This document shows positions 12,068 to 20,254 of a stretch of DNA of 32,215 nt, piece after piece. The stretch lies in the IMG/VR virus record IMGVR_UViG_3300010158_000211, positions 1 through 32,215 of that record; one strand, 5' to 3'. The notes below the pieces were generated by a model. That model did not search any database. It was not told where the DNA came from and saw only the letters and a program-made list of their open reading frames with translations. This DNA is from a virus. Position 1 is the stretch's first letter. Each line of letters starts with the position of its first letter. Made by a program: the position numbers and the translations under genes.

Positions 12068-15021
12068 CTGAATACGATACCTTGACCAATTGTAATACCC
12101 TGTCCTATATCAATGGCAGCAGTTCCAACTATTGGCACCCAGTCTGCGGTATTGCTTACCAGTGTGGTAGTTGGTGCTGCAAACCAGTTCGCGCCACCTT
12201 TAGGTGTATTGTCTTTGATACTGAGATAGTTTGCTGCCACACTGCTGCCGCTCTTGCTGATTGTTGCAGCAGATCCGGACGTCACAGCATTGAGCGTGAC
12301 CAAACTGCCAGCAGTGCCTGCTAGCGTAAAGTTGCTCACAGTCTGCGTTGTGCCAGATGTCAAGGATATTGTGCTAGGATACGCAGTTGCAGCGATATCA
12401 TTAAACGTGTTGCTACCAGTCACAGTCAATGCACCCGCACCAGCTTGCACCAGTGTTGCTGCGAAGTTACTACCACCGCCTACAAATGTTTTGGCTGTAG
12501 CACCCGTCATTGAGATGTAGCCAGGTGCAACGCCGGCAGTTGAGGTAAAGTTTGTAGGTTGTGCATTGTTGAATGCAGTGGTTGTTACACCAGGGCATAC
12601 AATAGTGCCACCGTTAAATGTAATGTTTTTAGTACCAGCAGCAGTGGTAAATGCTGTACCCACTGTTAGTGTTTGACCGTTAAGATCCAGCGTACCGTTG
12701 GTAAGAGTGACTGCACGAGTGCTGCCAGCAGTCATTGCATCTTGTAAGGTCCATGCTCCGCCTACACCGTTAAAGGTTACAGGAAAATCTAATGTTTTAC
12801 CAGCTGAGGTTATGGTTTTACCTGAGGCAGTTGAGGCAAATGTCATTGCAGATGTGCTAGCCGTTAGTGTCATGGTGGGCGACAATATAAGATTACCGTA
12901 TATAAATGAGGCATTTATTGCACCTAATGTACCACCAAAACCAGTAAAGTTTACGTTTTTTGCTGCTGGTGCACCGACTCCCAGGAAGCTTAATGCATAT
13001 GTACCACCTGTAAAATTAAATGATATCGCATTGGTTTCTGTTGGTGAACCAGAAGACACAGTGATAGCAACTGCACCCGAGCTGGTAACATTGACCACTG
13101 GTGTACCTGTTACAGTTAAATTGAGAGCAGTTGCAGTGGCCCATACAGTACCTGTACCAGTAGCAGTTATATTGCCCGTGCCAAATGCAATAGTTCTAGT
13201 ATTACTGTTATTGGATGAGAATAATCCAGTTGTCAATACGTTGTTATTGAGATTCAATATACCTTGTGTCAAGGTAAACGTCAGTGTAGATCCCATTGTA
13301 AACGAATCTACCAATGTTAAACCTGTAGCAGTGTTGGTGTTTACAGTGATAGGCTGGGTCCACGTTCTGCCAGCAGAAGTAATATTTTGAGTGGACTTTT
13401 GCCCAGCAAGTGTTATTGTACCTGTACCAGTTGTGGTTACAGCAGACGTAAGTGTAATATCTCCATAAACTGTAAATGTGTTTGTGCCATTTGCAAACGT
13501 TAATGCAGCAGTTCTACCTGATAAGTTTAATGTGCCAATATTATAAATTGTGTTGGGGATAGTGATAGTAGTAGATGCATTGGGACTTGTATCATCAATA
13601 ATAACAGTATCCTGTGCCAATGGGAAGTTGTTTACAGCAGGAGTTCCGCCGGACGTAGTCGCCCATGCTGTTGCGTTCCAGTTAGCCCCTGCTGCCAAAT
13701 TCCAGTATTTGTTAACCCCTGCTGGAAAAGTTATAGTAGTTTCATCGTTGCCTTGGCAGTTGCCAAGTCTGGTGCCCGTCCAAGGGGTAGCAACTGTGCC
13801 CGCAGCTTTGATATCTGCAAAATCCACGTCGGCCAACGTAGCAAGAGTACCATTAAGAGTTATAGTACGCTGAGTACCAACAATATCTGATTTGACAAAA
13901 AATCTCGTAATCGCAGTATTTGCTGCACCAAAAGTAAGCGTGCCGTTTATAGTTTGGTTTGCAGCAAATATAACTCCTTTAACACCACCAGCAGCACTGG
14001 TAAATGTTAAATTATTAAAAGTATTTGTGCCGCTTATAGTTGGAAAATTGTTTGCACCGGTTGAGGTAAAACTCACATTATAGAACGTTAATCCACCACC
14101 GTTGAATGTTGTGTTAGCAGTACTGCTAACCAACGTGCTGGTACCTGCGTTGAATGTCAATCCGGTTGTAACAGTAAAATTAACAAACGTAGCAGTATTA
14201 GTAGATGTGATAGTAGACGACCCAAAATTTATAGTTCTTGTTGTGGTACTAGAACTATAAAGCGCACCCTGTGTCAGCGTCATATTAAAGTTGCCGGTGT
14301 CAAAAGTACCCCTGACAACTCTGAATGAGTCAGTACTGTTTATAGCACTAGTCCATGCACTACCCAGCGTCCATCCGCCGCCGGTACCATCTAATGCTAT
14401 ATAACTAGTGGTTGTACCTAAAATAGTCACACCATTTGTAGTAATGGTTTTACCAGTTGCAGTAGCACAGAATACTATTATTGGTGTTGCAGTCCACGTC
14501 AAGTTAGCGGCAGGCAGTGTCATACTACCGTAGATGCTCCAACAAGTCAATGCTGCGCCTGCTAATGTAACTGCACCACTTGCTGGTCCAGCAATATTCA
14601 CGTCAAGACAACTAGGTCCTGAATAAATCGTGATACTGGTAACTGTTTGTGATATGCTAAGGTTATAGGTACCAAGTCCGCCAGACCCTGTACCAAAGCT
14701 AGTAATATACGTGCCGCCAGCCACGTAGGTTGTAGCAGTTGGTCCGGTAGCTGTGCCAGCATAAATGCTGTTTCCAACTGCTAATGCGCCGCTGGTAACT
14801 ACAGTAATGGTTAGCACTGTACCTGCAATAGTACCTGTACCAACAAAGCCGTTGGCCATTGTTACTGTATAAAGTGTTGCGTTGGATGCACTGTCAAATA
14901 TCACACTGTCTGCATAGGTTGGTGCAGCAGCAAGTGTGGTTCTACCTGCATCGCTATACCAGTTTGTGGCAGTGTTAGAATCCCAGGTGCCTGATCCACC
15001 GCCCCAATATCGTGTGGCCAT
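12064..15021 (-). CDS. Large beta-repeat structural or adhesin-like protein (985 aa)
   Basis: Starts MATRYWGGGSGTWDSNTATNW, a start shared by many phage and environmental surface proteins. The rest is almost all Thr, Ser, Gly, Ala, Asn and Val with few charges, in irregular beta-helix-like repeats (patterns such as LTxTLTQGxLNLNNxxLT and TRTIAFGTGNITATGTGT). Residues about 60-135 hold the TGTIAGTVLTITVVTSGALA / GSGGLGTYNLS element, recurrent in phage tail-associated proteins. The C-terminus is DIGQGITIGQGIVF. It probably is a virion fibre or receptor-binding/decoration protein; repeat proteins of this kind could also be secreted adhesins. Its ribosome binding site GGAG lies in the last codons of the upstream 64-residue gene, so they are coupled. 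Confidence 0.7.
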   Translation of the reverse strand: MATRYWGGGSGTWDSNTATNWYSDAGRTTLAAAPTYADSVIFDSASNATLYTVTMANGFVGTGTIAGTVLTITVVTSGALAVGNSIYAGTATGPTATTYVAGGTYITSFGTGSGGLGTYNLSISQTVTSITIYSGPSCLDVNIAGPASGAVTLAGAALTCWSIYGSMTLPAANLTWTATPIIVFCATATGKTITTNGVTILGTTTSYIALDGTGGGWTLGSAWTSAINSTDSFRVVRGTFDTGNFNMTLTQGALYSSSTTTRTINFGSSTITSTNTATFVNFTVTTGLTFNAGTSTLVSSTANTTFNGGGLTFYNVSFTSTGANNFPTISGTNTFNNLTFTSAAGGVKGVIFAANQTINGTLTFGAANTAITRFFVKSDIVGTQRTITLNGTLATLADVDFADIKAAGTVATPWTGTRLGNCQGNDETTITFPAGVNKYWNLAAGANWNATAWATTSGGTPAVNNFPLAQDTVIIDDTSPNASTTITIPNTIYNIGTLNLSGRTAALTFANGTNTFTVYGDITLTSAVTTTGTGTITLAGQKSTQNITSAGRTWTQPITVNTNTATGLTLVDSFTMGSTLTFTLTQGILNLNNNVLTTGLFSSNNSNTRTIAFGTGNITATGTGTVWATATALNLTVTGTPVVNVTSSGAVAITVSSGSPTETNAISFNFTGGTYALSFLGVGAPAAKNVNFTGFGGTLGAINASFIYGNLILSPTMTLTASTSAMTFASTASGKTITSAGKTLDFPVTFNGVGGAWTLQDAMTAGSTRAVTLTNGTLDLNGQTLTVGTAFTTAAGTKNITFNGGTIVCPGVTTTAFNNAQPTNFTSTAGVAPGYISMTGATAKTFVGGGSNFAATLVQAGAGALTVTGSNTFNDIAATAYPSTISLTSGTTQTVSNFTLAGTAGSLVTLNAVTSGSAATISKSGSSVAANYLSIKDNTPKGGANWFAAPTTTLVSNTADWVPIVGTAAIDIGQGITIGQGIVFS

Positions 15022-15027
15022 GAGTTG

Positions 15028-15222
15028 TTACTCCTCTACCGGAGTGATAGCAGCGATCCATGCTGCAAAACGCTGTTGCTGCATTTCAGTTATTGCAGCA
15101 TCTGTGATGTTGATATAATCAATGGGACTTAGTACTATAGAGTCTTTGAATGACTGACCATTGTAGTCAAATTCAAAACCTATACTCCACCATCCGTCTG
15201 GTCGTTGTGTTGCCGAACCCAT
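15028..15222 (-). CDS. Small protein co-expressed with the beta-repeat protein (64 aa)
   Basis: A 64-residue protein (MGSATQRPDGWWSIGFEFDY..., then SPIDYINITDAAITEMQQQR) that ends in PVEE. Its final codons supply the ribosome binding site for the 985-residue gene 6 bases downstream. It may be a small virion or chaperone protein for the large one; only position suggests this. A late-type promoter element lies 25 bases upstream of its ATG. Confidence 0.6.
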   Translation of the reverse strand: MGSATQRPDGWWSIGFEFDYNGQSFKDSIVLSPIDYINITDAAITEMQQQRFAAWIAAITPVEE

Positions 15223-15246
15223 GTTTGTAGAATCCCAAATACAGGG

Positions 15247-15254
15247 TATTTATC
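15247..15254 (-). promoter_or_regulatory. T4-late-like promoter for the beta-repeat unit
   Basis: GATAAATA on the minus strand matches 7 of 8 bases of TATAAATA and lies 25 bases before the ATG at 15222. Late expression would suit a virion gene. Confidence 0.4.
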
Positions 15255-15272
15255 TGGAATTCTACTAGATTT

Positions 15273-15731
15273 TTACACAATGATGATACGGTCGAAGCCT
15301 TCGTCCGCAGTGGGCATTTCCAACTGCGATACCATGCCCATGACAATGTTGGCAGGAATGGTTTTTCCAGGACGATTGGCCAGTCGTCGCTGCAATTCTG
15401 CTTCAGGCGGAGTATTAAAGTACACAGCAATTTTTTCGTAATGCGCAGGCACACGATTCAATTTCTTGCCACGAGTCTTGGCAGTTACATTGGTCTGATC
15501 CCAGATTACATCGTGTCCTGCTGCAAACGCAGCCACAGCATCTGCATGCATTTGCCGTTCAGCTTCACCAATCACAGACTTGAACATGTCATTGTAGGTT
15601 TTGCCTGCGGCTTCCGCAGCAGCTTCGATTTTGTCATCTGTGCTGAGAATAACCGCATCGATGCCGCAATTTTTGATCCACGTGCTTTTACCAGAACCGG
15701 GTACGCCAATCAAGATGTAAAGTTTTTGCAT
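15273..15731 (-). CDS. P-loop kinase, polynucleotide-kinase-like (152 aa)
   Basis: Walker A is GVPGSGKST (9-17), and ILSTDDKIE (about 29-36) matches the DD region that binds the 5'-hydroxyl in T4 Pnk. VIWDQTNVTAKTRGK (75-89) fits the motif after the beta-3 strand, and LQRRLANRPGK the lid arginines. This corresponds to the 5'-kinase domain of T4 polynucleotide kinase, without its phosphatase domain. With two RNA ligases in the window, a role in healing cut tRNA is plausible; a zeta-toxin-like or nucleotide kinase is the alternative. AAGGAG precedes the ATG. Confidence 0.75.
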   Translation of the reverse strand: MQKLYILIGVPGSGKSTWIKNCGIDAVILSTDDKIEAAAEAAGKTYNDMFKSVIGEAERQMHADAVAAFAAGHDVIWDQTNVTAKTRGKKLNRVPAHYEKIAVYFNTPPEAELQRRLANRPGKTIPANIVMGMVSQLEMPTADEGFDRIIIV

Positions 15732-15755
15732 GTGCTATCTCCTTGTTATGCGATG

Positions 15756-15788
15756 TTTATACGGTATCCACACTGTTGTCAACAGTGT
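15756..15788 (-). promoter_or_regulatory. Promoter and palindrome upstream of the P-loop kinase
   Basis: Minus strand: TTGACA (15777-15782), 15 bases, TATAAA (15756-15761). The -35 lies in a perfect palindrome ACACTGTTG-T-CAACAGTGT (15770-15788), a possible operator. It overlaps the end of the zinc-ribbon gene. Spacing is short, so confidence is modest. Confidence 0.4.
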
Positions 15789-15972
15789 CTGGACCTTTCA
15801 TAAACTTGAGAAAGTGAAGATTGCCTTCCAGTTCTTCTTCACTGATACCACAACTCCACGCATGTAGGCAATGTTCACTGTTGACTTTGCAGATAGGACA
15901 CTCCCAGCCGTGACTGTGTTTGAATTCATATAGTACCCAACACTTTTCACAAACGGGAGGTCCAAGGCCCAT
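15757..15972 (-). CDS. Small zinc-ribbon protein (71 aa)
   Basis: Two Cys pairs are visible near the start: VCEKCWVLYEF and ECPICKVNSEHCLHAW, enough for one zinc ribbon or rubredoxin-like knuckle with an extra Cys/His. The rest is acidic (ISEEELEGNLHFLKFMKG). The last residues (DTVDNSVDTV) are encoded by the palindrome and promoter of the next gene. It lies 1 base after the DUF59 gene. Function unknown. Confidence 0.6.
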   Translation of the reverse strand: MGLGPPVCEKCWVLYEFKHSHGWECPICKVNSEHCLHAWSCGISEEELEGNLHFLKFMKGPDTVDNSVDTV

Positions 15973-15973
15973 T

Positions 15974-16321
15974 TTACTCTATCCCTAATATAAGTTTTGC
16001 GTCATCGCTCATGAGTTCCGGACCCCATGTTGGATCAAATACCACATTAACGGTTACATTGTCGATGCCTTTAACTGCCAACGTTGCAAATCTAACATCG
16101 TTGACAATATCATCTGCACTAGGGCAAAATGCACTGGTTAGACTCATGATTATATCACATGTGTTATCTATAATGTTGACATTATATATAAGACCCAGAT
16201 CATAGACATTGACGCTAATCTCTGGGTCATATACTTCTTTTAAATTTTCAACAATTAGATCATGACGGTTGTCTGGGTCAACAGTTTGATTGTTGGCATA
16301 TATTACTGCCGTTGTATCCAT
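15974..16321 (-). CDS. MIP18/DUF59 family protein (SufT/PaaD-like, 115 aa)
   Basis: LKEVYDPEISVNVYDLGLIY is the hallmark DPE...DLGLIY strand-helix of the MIP18/DUF59 family. It is followed by TSAFCPSADDI (the conserved T..xCP.xD.I segment with its Cys) and VNVVFDPTWGPELMSDDAK. Relatives (SufT, PaaD, CIA2) help mature iron-sulphur proteins. Marine T4-like phages are known to carry such genes, perhaps to keep host Fe-S proteins active. The ATG at 16319-16321 is preferred over an upstream TTG; the ribosome binding site is weak. Confidence 0.8.
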   Translation of the reverse strand: MDTTAVIYANNQTVDPDNRHDLIVENLKEVYDPEISVNVYDLGLIYNVNIIDNTCDIIMSLTSAFCPSADDIVNDVRFATLAVKGIDNVTVNVVFDPTWGPELMSDDAKLILGIE

Positions 16322-16344
16322 AATTTTACCCAATGTTTCTATAA

Positions 16345-16947
16345 TCAGTCAGACATCTTACGCTTGTCGATGACCACATCTGCCAGGCCATAGGCCACAG
16401 ATTCAGCAGCAGTCATAAACGTATCGCGGTCCATGTCGCGCTCAAACTCTTCATAAGTCTTGCCCACGCTGTTGTGATCCACATAGATCTGTGTGAGTTC
16501 AACTTTCATGCGTTCAATCTCACGTAGTGTAATAGCCATGTCGCTGACCATACCCTGTGCCCCACCTGAGGGCTGATGGATCATATGACGTGCATGCTTC
16601 ATAATATAGCGATGCCCAGGTGCACCTGCTTGTGCTAACAGTGACCCCATGCTTGCAGCTTGTCCCATGACAAATGTGTACACAGGGCATTGAATAAATT
16701 GCATTGTATCGAAAATACTCATACCAGCAGTGACTGATCCGCCTGGTGAATTAATATAGAAATTGATTGGCGACTTGGCATTTTCGCTTTCAAGAAACAG
16801 CAATTGTGCAACCAACAAGCTGGCACTGTGATTGTTAACATCAGTATCGAGTATAATCACTCGGTCGCGAAGTAATCTGCTGTATATATCGTAGCTGCGT
16901 TCGCCATTGGCGCTTTTTTCTACAACGATTGGCACTAGATTGGGCAT
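16345..16947 (-). CDS. clpP: ClpP-like ATP-dependent protease subunit (200 aa)
   Basis: The Ser-His-Asp triad is in place: Ser99 in GQAASMGS, His124 in HMIHQPSGG, and Asp173 in DMDRDTF, with spacing equal to E. coli ClpP (25 and 49 residues). [15 protein letters not shown] is the conserved oxyanion region and [16 protein letters not shown] the handle helix. Length is normal, with no long propeptide. The ATG at 16945-16947 has AAAGGAAA upstream. ClpP forms a tetradecamer fed by ClpA/ClpX; phage copies occur in T4-like aquatic phages and may mix with or replace the host protease, or act on virion proteins. Confidence 0.9.
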   Translation of the reverse strand: MPNLVPIVVEKSANGERSYDIYSRLLRDRVIILDTDVNNHSASLLVAQLLFLESENAKSPINFYINSPGGSVTAGMSIFDTMQFIQCPVYTFVMGQAASMGSLLAQAGAPGHRYIMKHARHMIHQPSGGAQGMVSDMAITLREIERMKVELTQIYVDHNSVGKTYEEFERDMDRDTFMTAAESVAYGLADVVIDKRKMSD

Positions 16948-16981
16948 GGTATTTCCTTTGTATGTTATATTAAGTATAGTA

Positions 16982-17140
16982 TCAGTGACAGATTTTCTCA
17001 ATCTCGTCAGCAGTGCGGTCGCTCATTGCAAAGCCGGCAATGCAATTGTTCCTGTTGTAATCATTGACAGCTAACGAGCATGACATAGCAACAACTATAC
17101 CCACTATCATAATTACAAACCATTTTAGTTCCATTTCCAT
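16982..17140 (-). CDS. Small membrane-anchored protein (52 aa)
   Basis: [20 protein letters not shown] is a membrane anchor or uncleaved signal, followed by a short tail with two Cys ([16 protein letters not shown]) likely in the periplasm. The ATG at 17138-17140 has GGAG 9 bases upstream; a longer frame to 17245 would overlap the neighbour and lacks a site. Function unknown. Confidence 0.5.
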   Translation of the reverse strand: MEMELKWFVIMIVGIVVAMSCSLAVNDYNRNNCIAGFAMSDRTADEIEKICH

Positions 17141-17171
17141 TTGCGTTGCTCCGTGTGTTACGCAGTTTATG

Positions 17172-17585
17172 TTATAGCCAATGCATCTTAAACAGCACAG
17201 CATCTGCATCGTAAGCAAACCAAAATCTGCCAGCTGTAGTAACAAATGATCCTGGCTTCAAATTCTGCTCGCACCATGCAAACGCAGGCTTGTAACTGCT
17301 TCGGATTTTCACTGACTGATATCCAAAGTTATCTAATGTAGACGTTTTTTGAAAACGTCTACGATTGTACAGACGTAGAAAATGTTGATAGTGTACTTTG
17401 TCCATTTTAAGATGCGCTCCGTCCTTTAACCAACCAGGTATAATATCGTCTGCCCAAATCACAGCATTCATATATGATTTTCCTGTCTGTCTAGCTTTTA
17501 AAAAAGTTATAGTTTGTGTTGCAGTTGCGGCAATGGCATCAGCTTTCTTACCCGCAGTTATAGCATCATAAAATTTATAATGCAT
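17172..17585 (-). CDS. Hypothetical protein (137 aa)
   Basis: A basic 137-residue protein: an N-terminal helix with KKADAIAATATQTITFLKA, a KARQTGKSYMNAVIWADD segment, and an aromatic C-terminus (GRFWFAYDADAVLFKMHWL). The QTGKS string is reminiscent of a P-loop but lacks the full GxxxxGK[ST] pattern. It follows the ATP-grasp gene by 3 bases, whose last codons provide its ribosome binding site. No family recognised. Confidence 0.6.
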   Translation of the reverse strand: MHYKFYDAITAGKKADAIAATATQTITFLKARQTGKSYMNAVIWADDIIPGWLKDGAHLKMDKVHYQHFLRLYNRRRFQKTSTLDNFGYQSVKIRSSYKPAFAWCEQNLKPGSFVTTAGRFWFAYDADAVLFKMHWL

Positions 17586-17588
17586 GAG

Positions 17589-18413
17589 TTATTCCCATTC
17601 TTTCAAAGCACTGGCACTCACTGCTGCAACAATGGCATCCACATCTGACTGATACAAGCCACTGCTGGCAAAACTATTGAATTCTCCAATTCTAGCACCG
17701 CGTTCTTCGCAGAGGAAGATGTCCACAGTGTAACAGGTATCCAACTGCCAGTCTGCTGTGGCAACACGTTCTGCCATGGCAACACAGTCTGGATGCAAGT
17801 CGATGCGTGTCATCAACCTGTCATCCCAGCGGTATTGCGATCCAGTGACTATCTTGCGATCACATATCACAAAACGATTCTCACACTTGATAGGACGAGC
17901 TCGGGCAATCAAACACTGTTCATGGTCAAAGGGTCTGCTGGTCTGTTTGAGTGCAGACAATTCATAGTCCAGCTTGTCCATGGTCACATCAAAGCCAGTG
18001 AAGCTTTTGAAGCCGCTGTCTGGCCGCATGAAGATGTGATCGCCAAACAGATCGCGAATCATAGACTTGCTGCGGGCAATCATGCCCACTGGCATGTAGA
18101 CACAGTGTTCATTGAAGTACCAGTCACCGGGCAACTGCGTCATGTAAAAGCTGGTGTCAGTGTCTTTTTTGAAACCATATGCGCCGGGTGTATAGCCACG
18201 GTTTTTGGTGCGTATGAACTTGATAGGACCATACATGACCACGCATTCATCTTGTCCATAGGGAATGTCTGCATACTCGCGAGTATTGGGATCAAAGTCA
18301 CTTTGAAAGTATTCGATGCCTGCACGTTGCAATGCAGAGTCAATCTGTGGCGATCCGGGCCTACGAAAGATTTCAGTACTGATTGCCCATTTAACTGTGG
18401 AAGGTGTGCGCAT
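17589..18413 (-). CDS. ATP-grasp enzyme, R2K-clade-like (274 aa)
   Basis: FMRPDSGFKSFTG (128-140) matches the signature strand of the R2K/DUF4343 ATP-grasp group. A C-terminal block with YTVDIFLCEE...IGEFNSFASSGLYQSD supplies the D/E/N metal-binding residues typical of this fold. The N-terminal half (ISTEIFRRPG...YGPIKFIRT) fits the pre-ATP-grasp domain. Such enzymes join a carboxylate to an amine using ATP; in phages, R2K members have been proposed to add amino-acid tags to proteins, but the substrate is unknown. It overlaps the exonuclease stop by one base (TAATG). Confidence 0.7.
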   Translation of the reverse strand: MRTPSTVKWAISTEIFRRPGSPQIDSALQRAGIEYFQSDFDPNTREYADIPYGQDECVVMYGPIKFIRTKNRGYTPGAYGFKKDTDTSFYMTQLPGDWYFNEHCVYMPVGMIARSKSMIRDLFGDHIFMRPDSGFKSFTGFDVTMDKLDYELSALKQTSRPFDHEQCLIARARPIKCENRFVICDRKIVTGSQYRWDDRLMTRIDLHPDCVAMAERVATADWQLDTCYTVDIFLCEERGARIGEFNSFASSGLYQSDVDAIVAAVSASALKEWE

Positions 18414-18964
18414 TATGGTCCTGCTTCAATCATGTCTTTTGCAAAGTTTAGTGCCACCATGCAGTGTTGTACACCTACAATCTGAGTGTGACAATCGATC
18501 AGAGCATTGTGTTGGCCTTCGGGATTGTTATCACGTAGATCATCCCATACTGCAAACAGTGTACGGCTATCGAGAACTCTGCTATAACGCCACGGCGCAC
18601 TCATGCCATACTGTTGATAGAGATTTTCAAGAATGACCAAATCAAACTGCGGCCCTTGCGCCCATACACTTTTACTGCCTTTGACAAATGCACTGAGTTC
18701 TTTAAGAGCTGTGGCTATGTCAATGCGGTTGTCAGGATCAAATGCTTCTGTGCGTACTGCATCATCTTGTTTAAGCCACCAGTCTATGGTGTCAGCTTCA
18801 CTGCAACGGTTGATCTTCTCTTGTTCATCAATGCTCAACCGCATATAGAAGTTGTCAATGGGCTCACTCAGCGTATTTGGATTAAATTTAGCTGCACCCA
18901 CTGTGAGGACAATGCAGTTGGCAGATACGCCCAGCGTTTCGATATCAATCATTACATCATGCAT
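18413..18964 (-). CDS. DEDDh 3'-5' exonuclease, DexA/ExoVIII-like (183 aa)
   Basis: Exo I motif is MIDIETLG with Asp7 and Glu9, Exo II is WAQGPQFDLVILENL with Asp108, and Exo III is QHNALIDCHTQ with His152 and Asp157: a complete DEDDh active site. Size and the NPEGQHNALIDC pattern resemble T4 DexA and the exodeoxyribonuclease VIII-like C-terminal domain. It would degrade single-stranded DNA or RNA ends 3' to 5'. CGGAG lies 7 bases before the ATG. It is divergent from the kinase cluster, with 76 bases between. Confidence 0.85.
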   Translation of the reverse strand: MHDVMIDIETLGVSANCIVLTVGAAKFNPNTLSEPIDNFYMRLSIDEQEKINRCSEADTIDWWLKQDDAVRTEAFDPDNRIDIATALKELSAFVKGSKSVWAQGPQFDLVILENLYQQYGMSAPWRYSRVLDSRTLFAVWDDLRDNNPEGQHNALIDCHTQIVGVQHCMVALNFAKDMIEAGP

Positions 18965-19040
18965 TCGTCACTCCGTTGTCAATTGTAGACACACTAACAG
19001 TATATGGTAAAACAGTCAATGACATTCGCTAAATATTCAC

Positions 19041-19649
19041 ATGCGCATCAATGAACTCACTGGTTACCGTTCCCATCCTGCTTATAAACAAGCAAGATCC
19101 ACGTTTGACGATACCACAGACAAATGGGCCATGCAGACTCGTCGCAAAGACAAACTGGAACAGTTTAGAACGTTTCTAGAAAAAAATGGCTTCAAGTTTA
19201 TAGACAAGGGATCGTTTGGCGCAGTATTTGAACGTCCTGGATATCCATGGGTATTTAAAATATTCAACAGGGATCCTGCATACTTACACTTCGTAAAGTA
19301 TGCCATGGCACATCAGGATAATCCACACTTGCCACGGATCAAAGGCATCATAAAAATCAACGACGATACCTATGCAGTGCGTATGGAACGCTTGAGTCCA
19401 ATACCGCTTGGCACAGAGCCTGCAATGTCACTGATACGTAAAATAGTCGGCATTGACAGCTATGGCGATCTCAGCGATGCAGATGTGGCATGGATAGACA
19501 AAAAGTTTCCAGGCATTTCTGCGTTTTTCAAAAGCTTTCCGTTGGGTGAGTTTGAATACGATCTACACTTACAAAACTTCATGCAGCGTGGCAAGACCAT
19601 GGTTATAGTAGACCCCATATATGATTATAGAGAAATGCAGGGCAACTGA
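19041..19649 (+). CDS. Protein-kinase-like protein 1 of 3 (202 aa)
   Basis: A compact kinase fold: glycine loop G57-SFG (IDKGSFGAVFE), Lys73 in WVFKIF, hinge TYAVRMERL, catalytic D174-LHLQN179 and metal Asp191 in VIVDP. DxHxxN plus a DP in place of DFG recalls aminoglycoside-kinase and small phage kinases. At 202 residues it lacks a large C-lobe. The N-terminus MRINELTGYRSHPAYKQARS is shared in style with the next two genes. No strong ribosome binding site is seen; a GCTAAATA element 6-13 bases before the ATG suggests a very short leader. The target could be a host protein or small molecule. Confidence 0.7.
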   Translation: MRINELTGYRSHPAYKQARSTFDDTTDKWAMQTRRKDKLEQFRTFLEKNGFKFIDKGSFGAVFERPGYPWVFKIFNRDPAYLHFVKYAMAHQDNPHLPRIKGIIKINDDTYAVRMERLSPIPLGTEPAMSLIRKIVGIDSYGDLSDADVAWIDKKFPGISAFFKSFPLGEFEYDLHLQNFMQRGKTMVIVDPIYDYREMQGN

Positions 19650-20251
19650 TGCAGCTACGTGATTTATTCGAACGTCACTATAAAAGCTTGCCAGCGTATC
19701 AGCAGGCTCACAGTGATTTCTCTGACACCAGTACGCATGGTGCAGCCATGCACGGCATGCTGAAATTTGATAAATTCATGCGTGAAAATGGATTTGAACT
19801 GCTGGGATCGGGCGGATTTGCCAACGTTTATGAACGACCAGGATATCCTTGGGTATTCAAAATCTTCACTGGTGATACAGCATACCTGTCATGGTTGGAA
19901 TATGTCACTGCCAATCAAGGCAACGAACATGTGCCTAAACTACGAGGTAAACCATTTAAAATCAACAACGGTACCTATGCCATACGCATGGAAAAATTAA
20001 CACCATTGCCCGGCAATTTCACGGATGATCCATTGCTTGATGCTGTTATGTATGGCGGGCTTCCACTTACACGCAAGTCTGAAAGCACTATTACAGATCT
20101 AGGGCATCCGGATTTATTGGCTGTTTTAAAAGCAATAATGAAAATTGCATATTCTAATAAAAATTACAACACAGATTTACATAGATATAATCTAATGATG
20201 CGCGGTAACACACCTGTTATAACAGACCCGCTTGCAGATTCCAGGGTATAA
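19649..20251 (+). CDS. Protein-kinase-like protein 2 of 3 (200 aa)
   Basis: Paralogue of both neighbours: SGGFANVYERPGYPWVFKIF holds the glycine loop and Lys71, NGTYAIRMEKLTPL the hinge, NTDLHRYNLMMRGNTPVITD the catalytic loop and metal Asp. The loop SGGFANV keeps two of the three usual glycines. It starts at the ATG overlapping the previous stop (TGATG), so expression is coupled. The N-terminus MQLRDLFERHYKSLPAYQQA matches that of protein 3. All key kinase residues are kept, so it is probably active. Confidence 0.7.
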   Translation: MQLRDLFERHYKSLPAYQQAHSDFSDTSTHGAAMHGMLKFDKFMRENGFELLGSGGFANVYERPGYPWVFKIFTGDTAYLSWLEYVTANQGNEHVPKLRGKPFKINNGTYAIRMEKLTPLPGNFTDDPLLDAVMYGGLPLTRKSESTITDLGHPDLLAVLKAIMKIAYSNKNYNTDLHRYNLMMRGNTPVITDPLADSRV

Positions 20252-20254
20252 AAC

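Noticed and set aside
11757-12324. Plus-strand open frames over the tRNA genes
   Set aside because: Their translations are the reverse strand of tRNA-Thr and tRNA-Arg (a classic spurious RRGSNSRLL type pattern).
12254-13873. Long plus-strand open frames over the beta-repeat gene
   Set aside because: They mirror the Thr/Gly/Val-rich repeats of the 985-residue gene; their Val/Pro/Ala-rich translations have no recognisable features.
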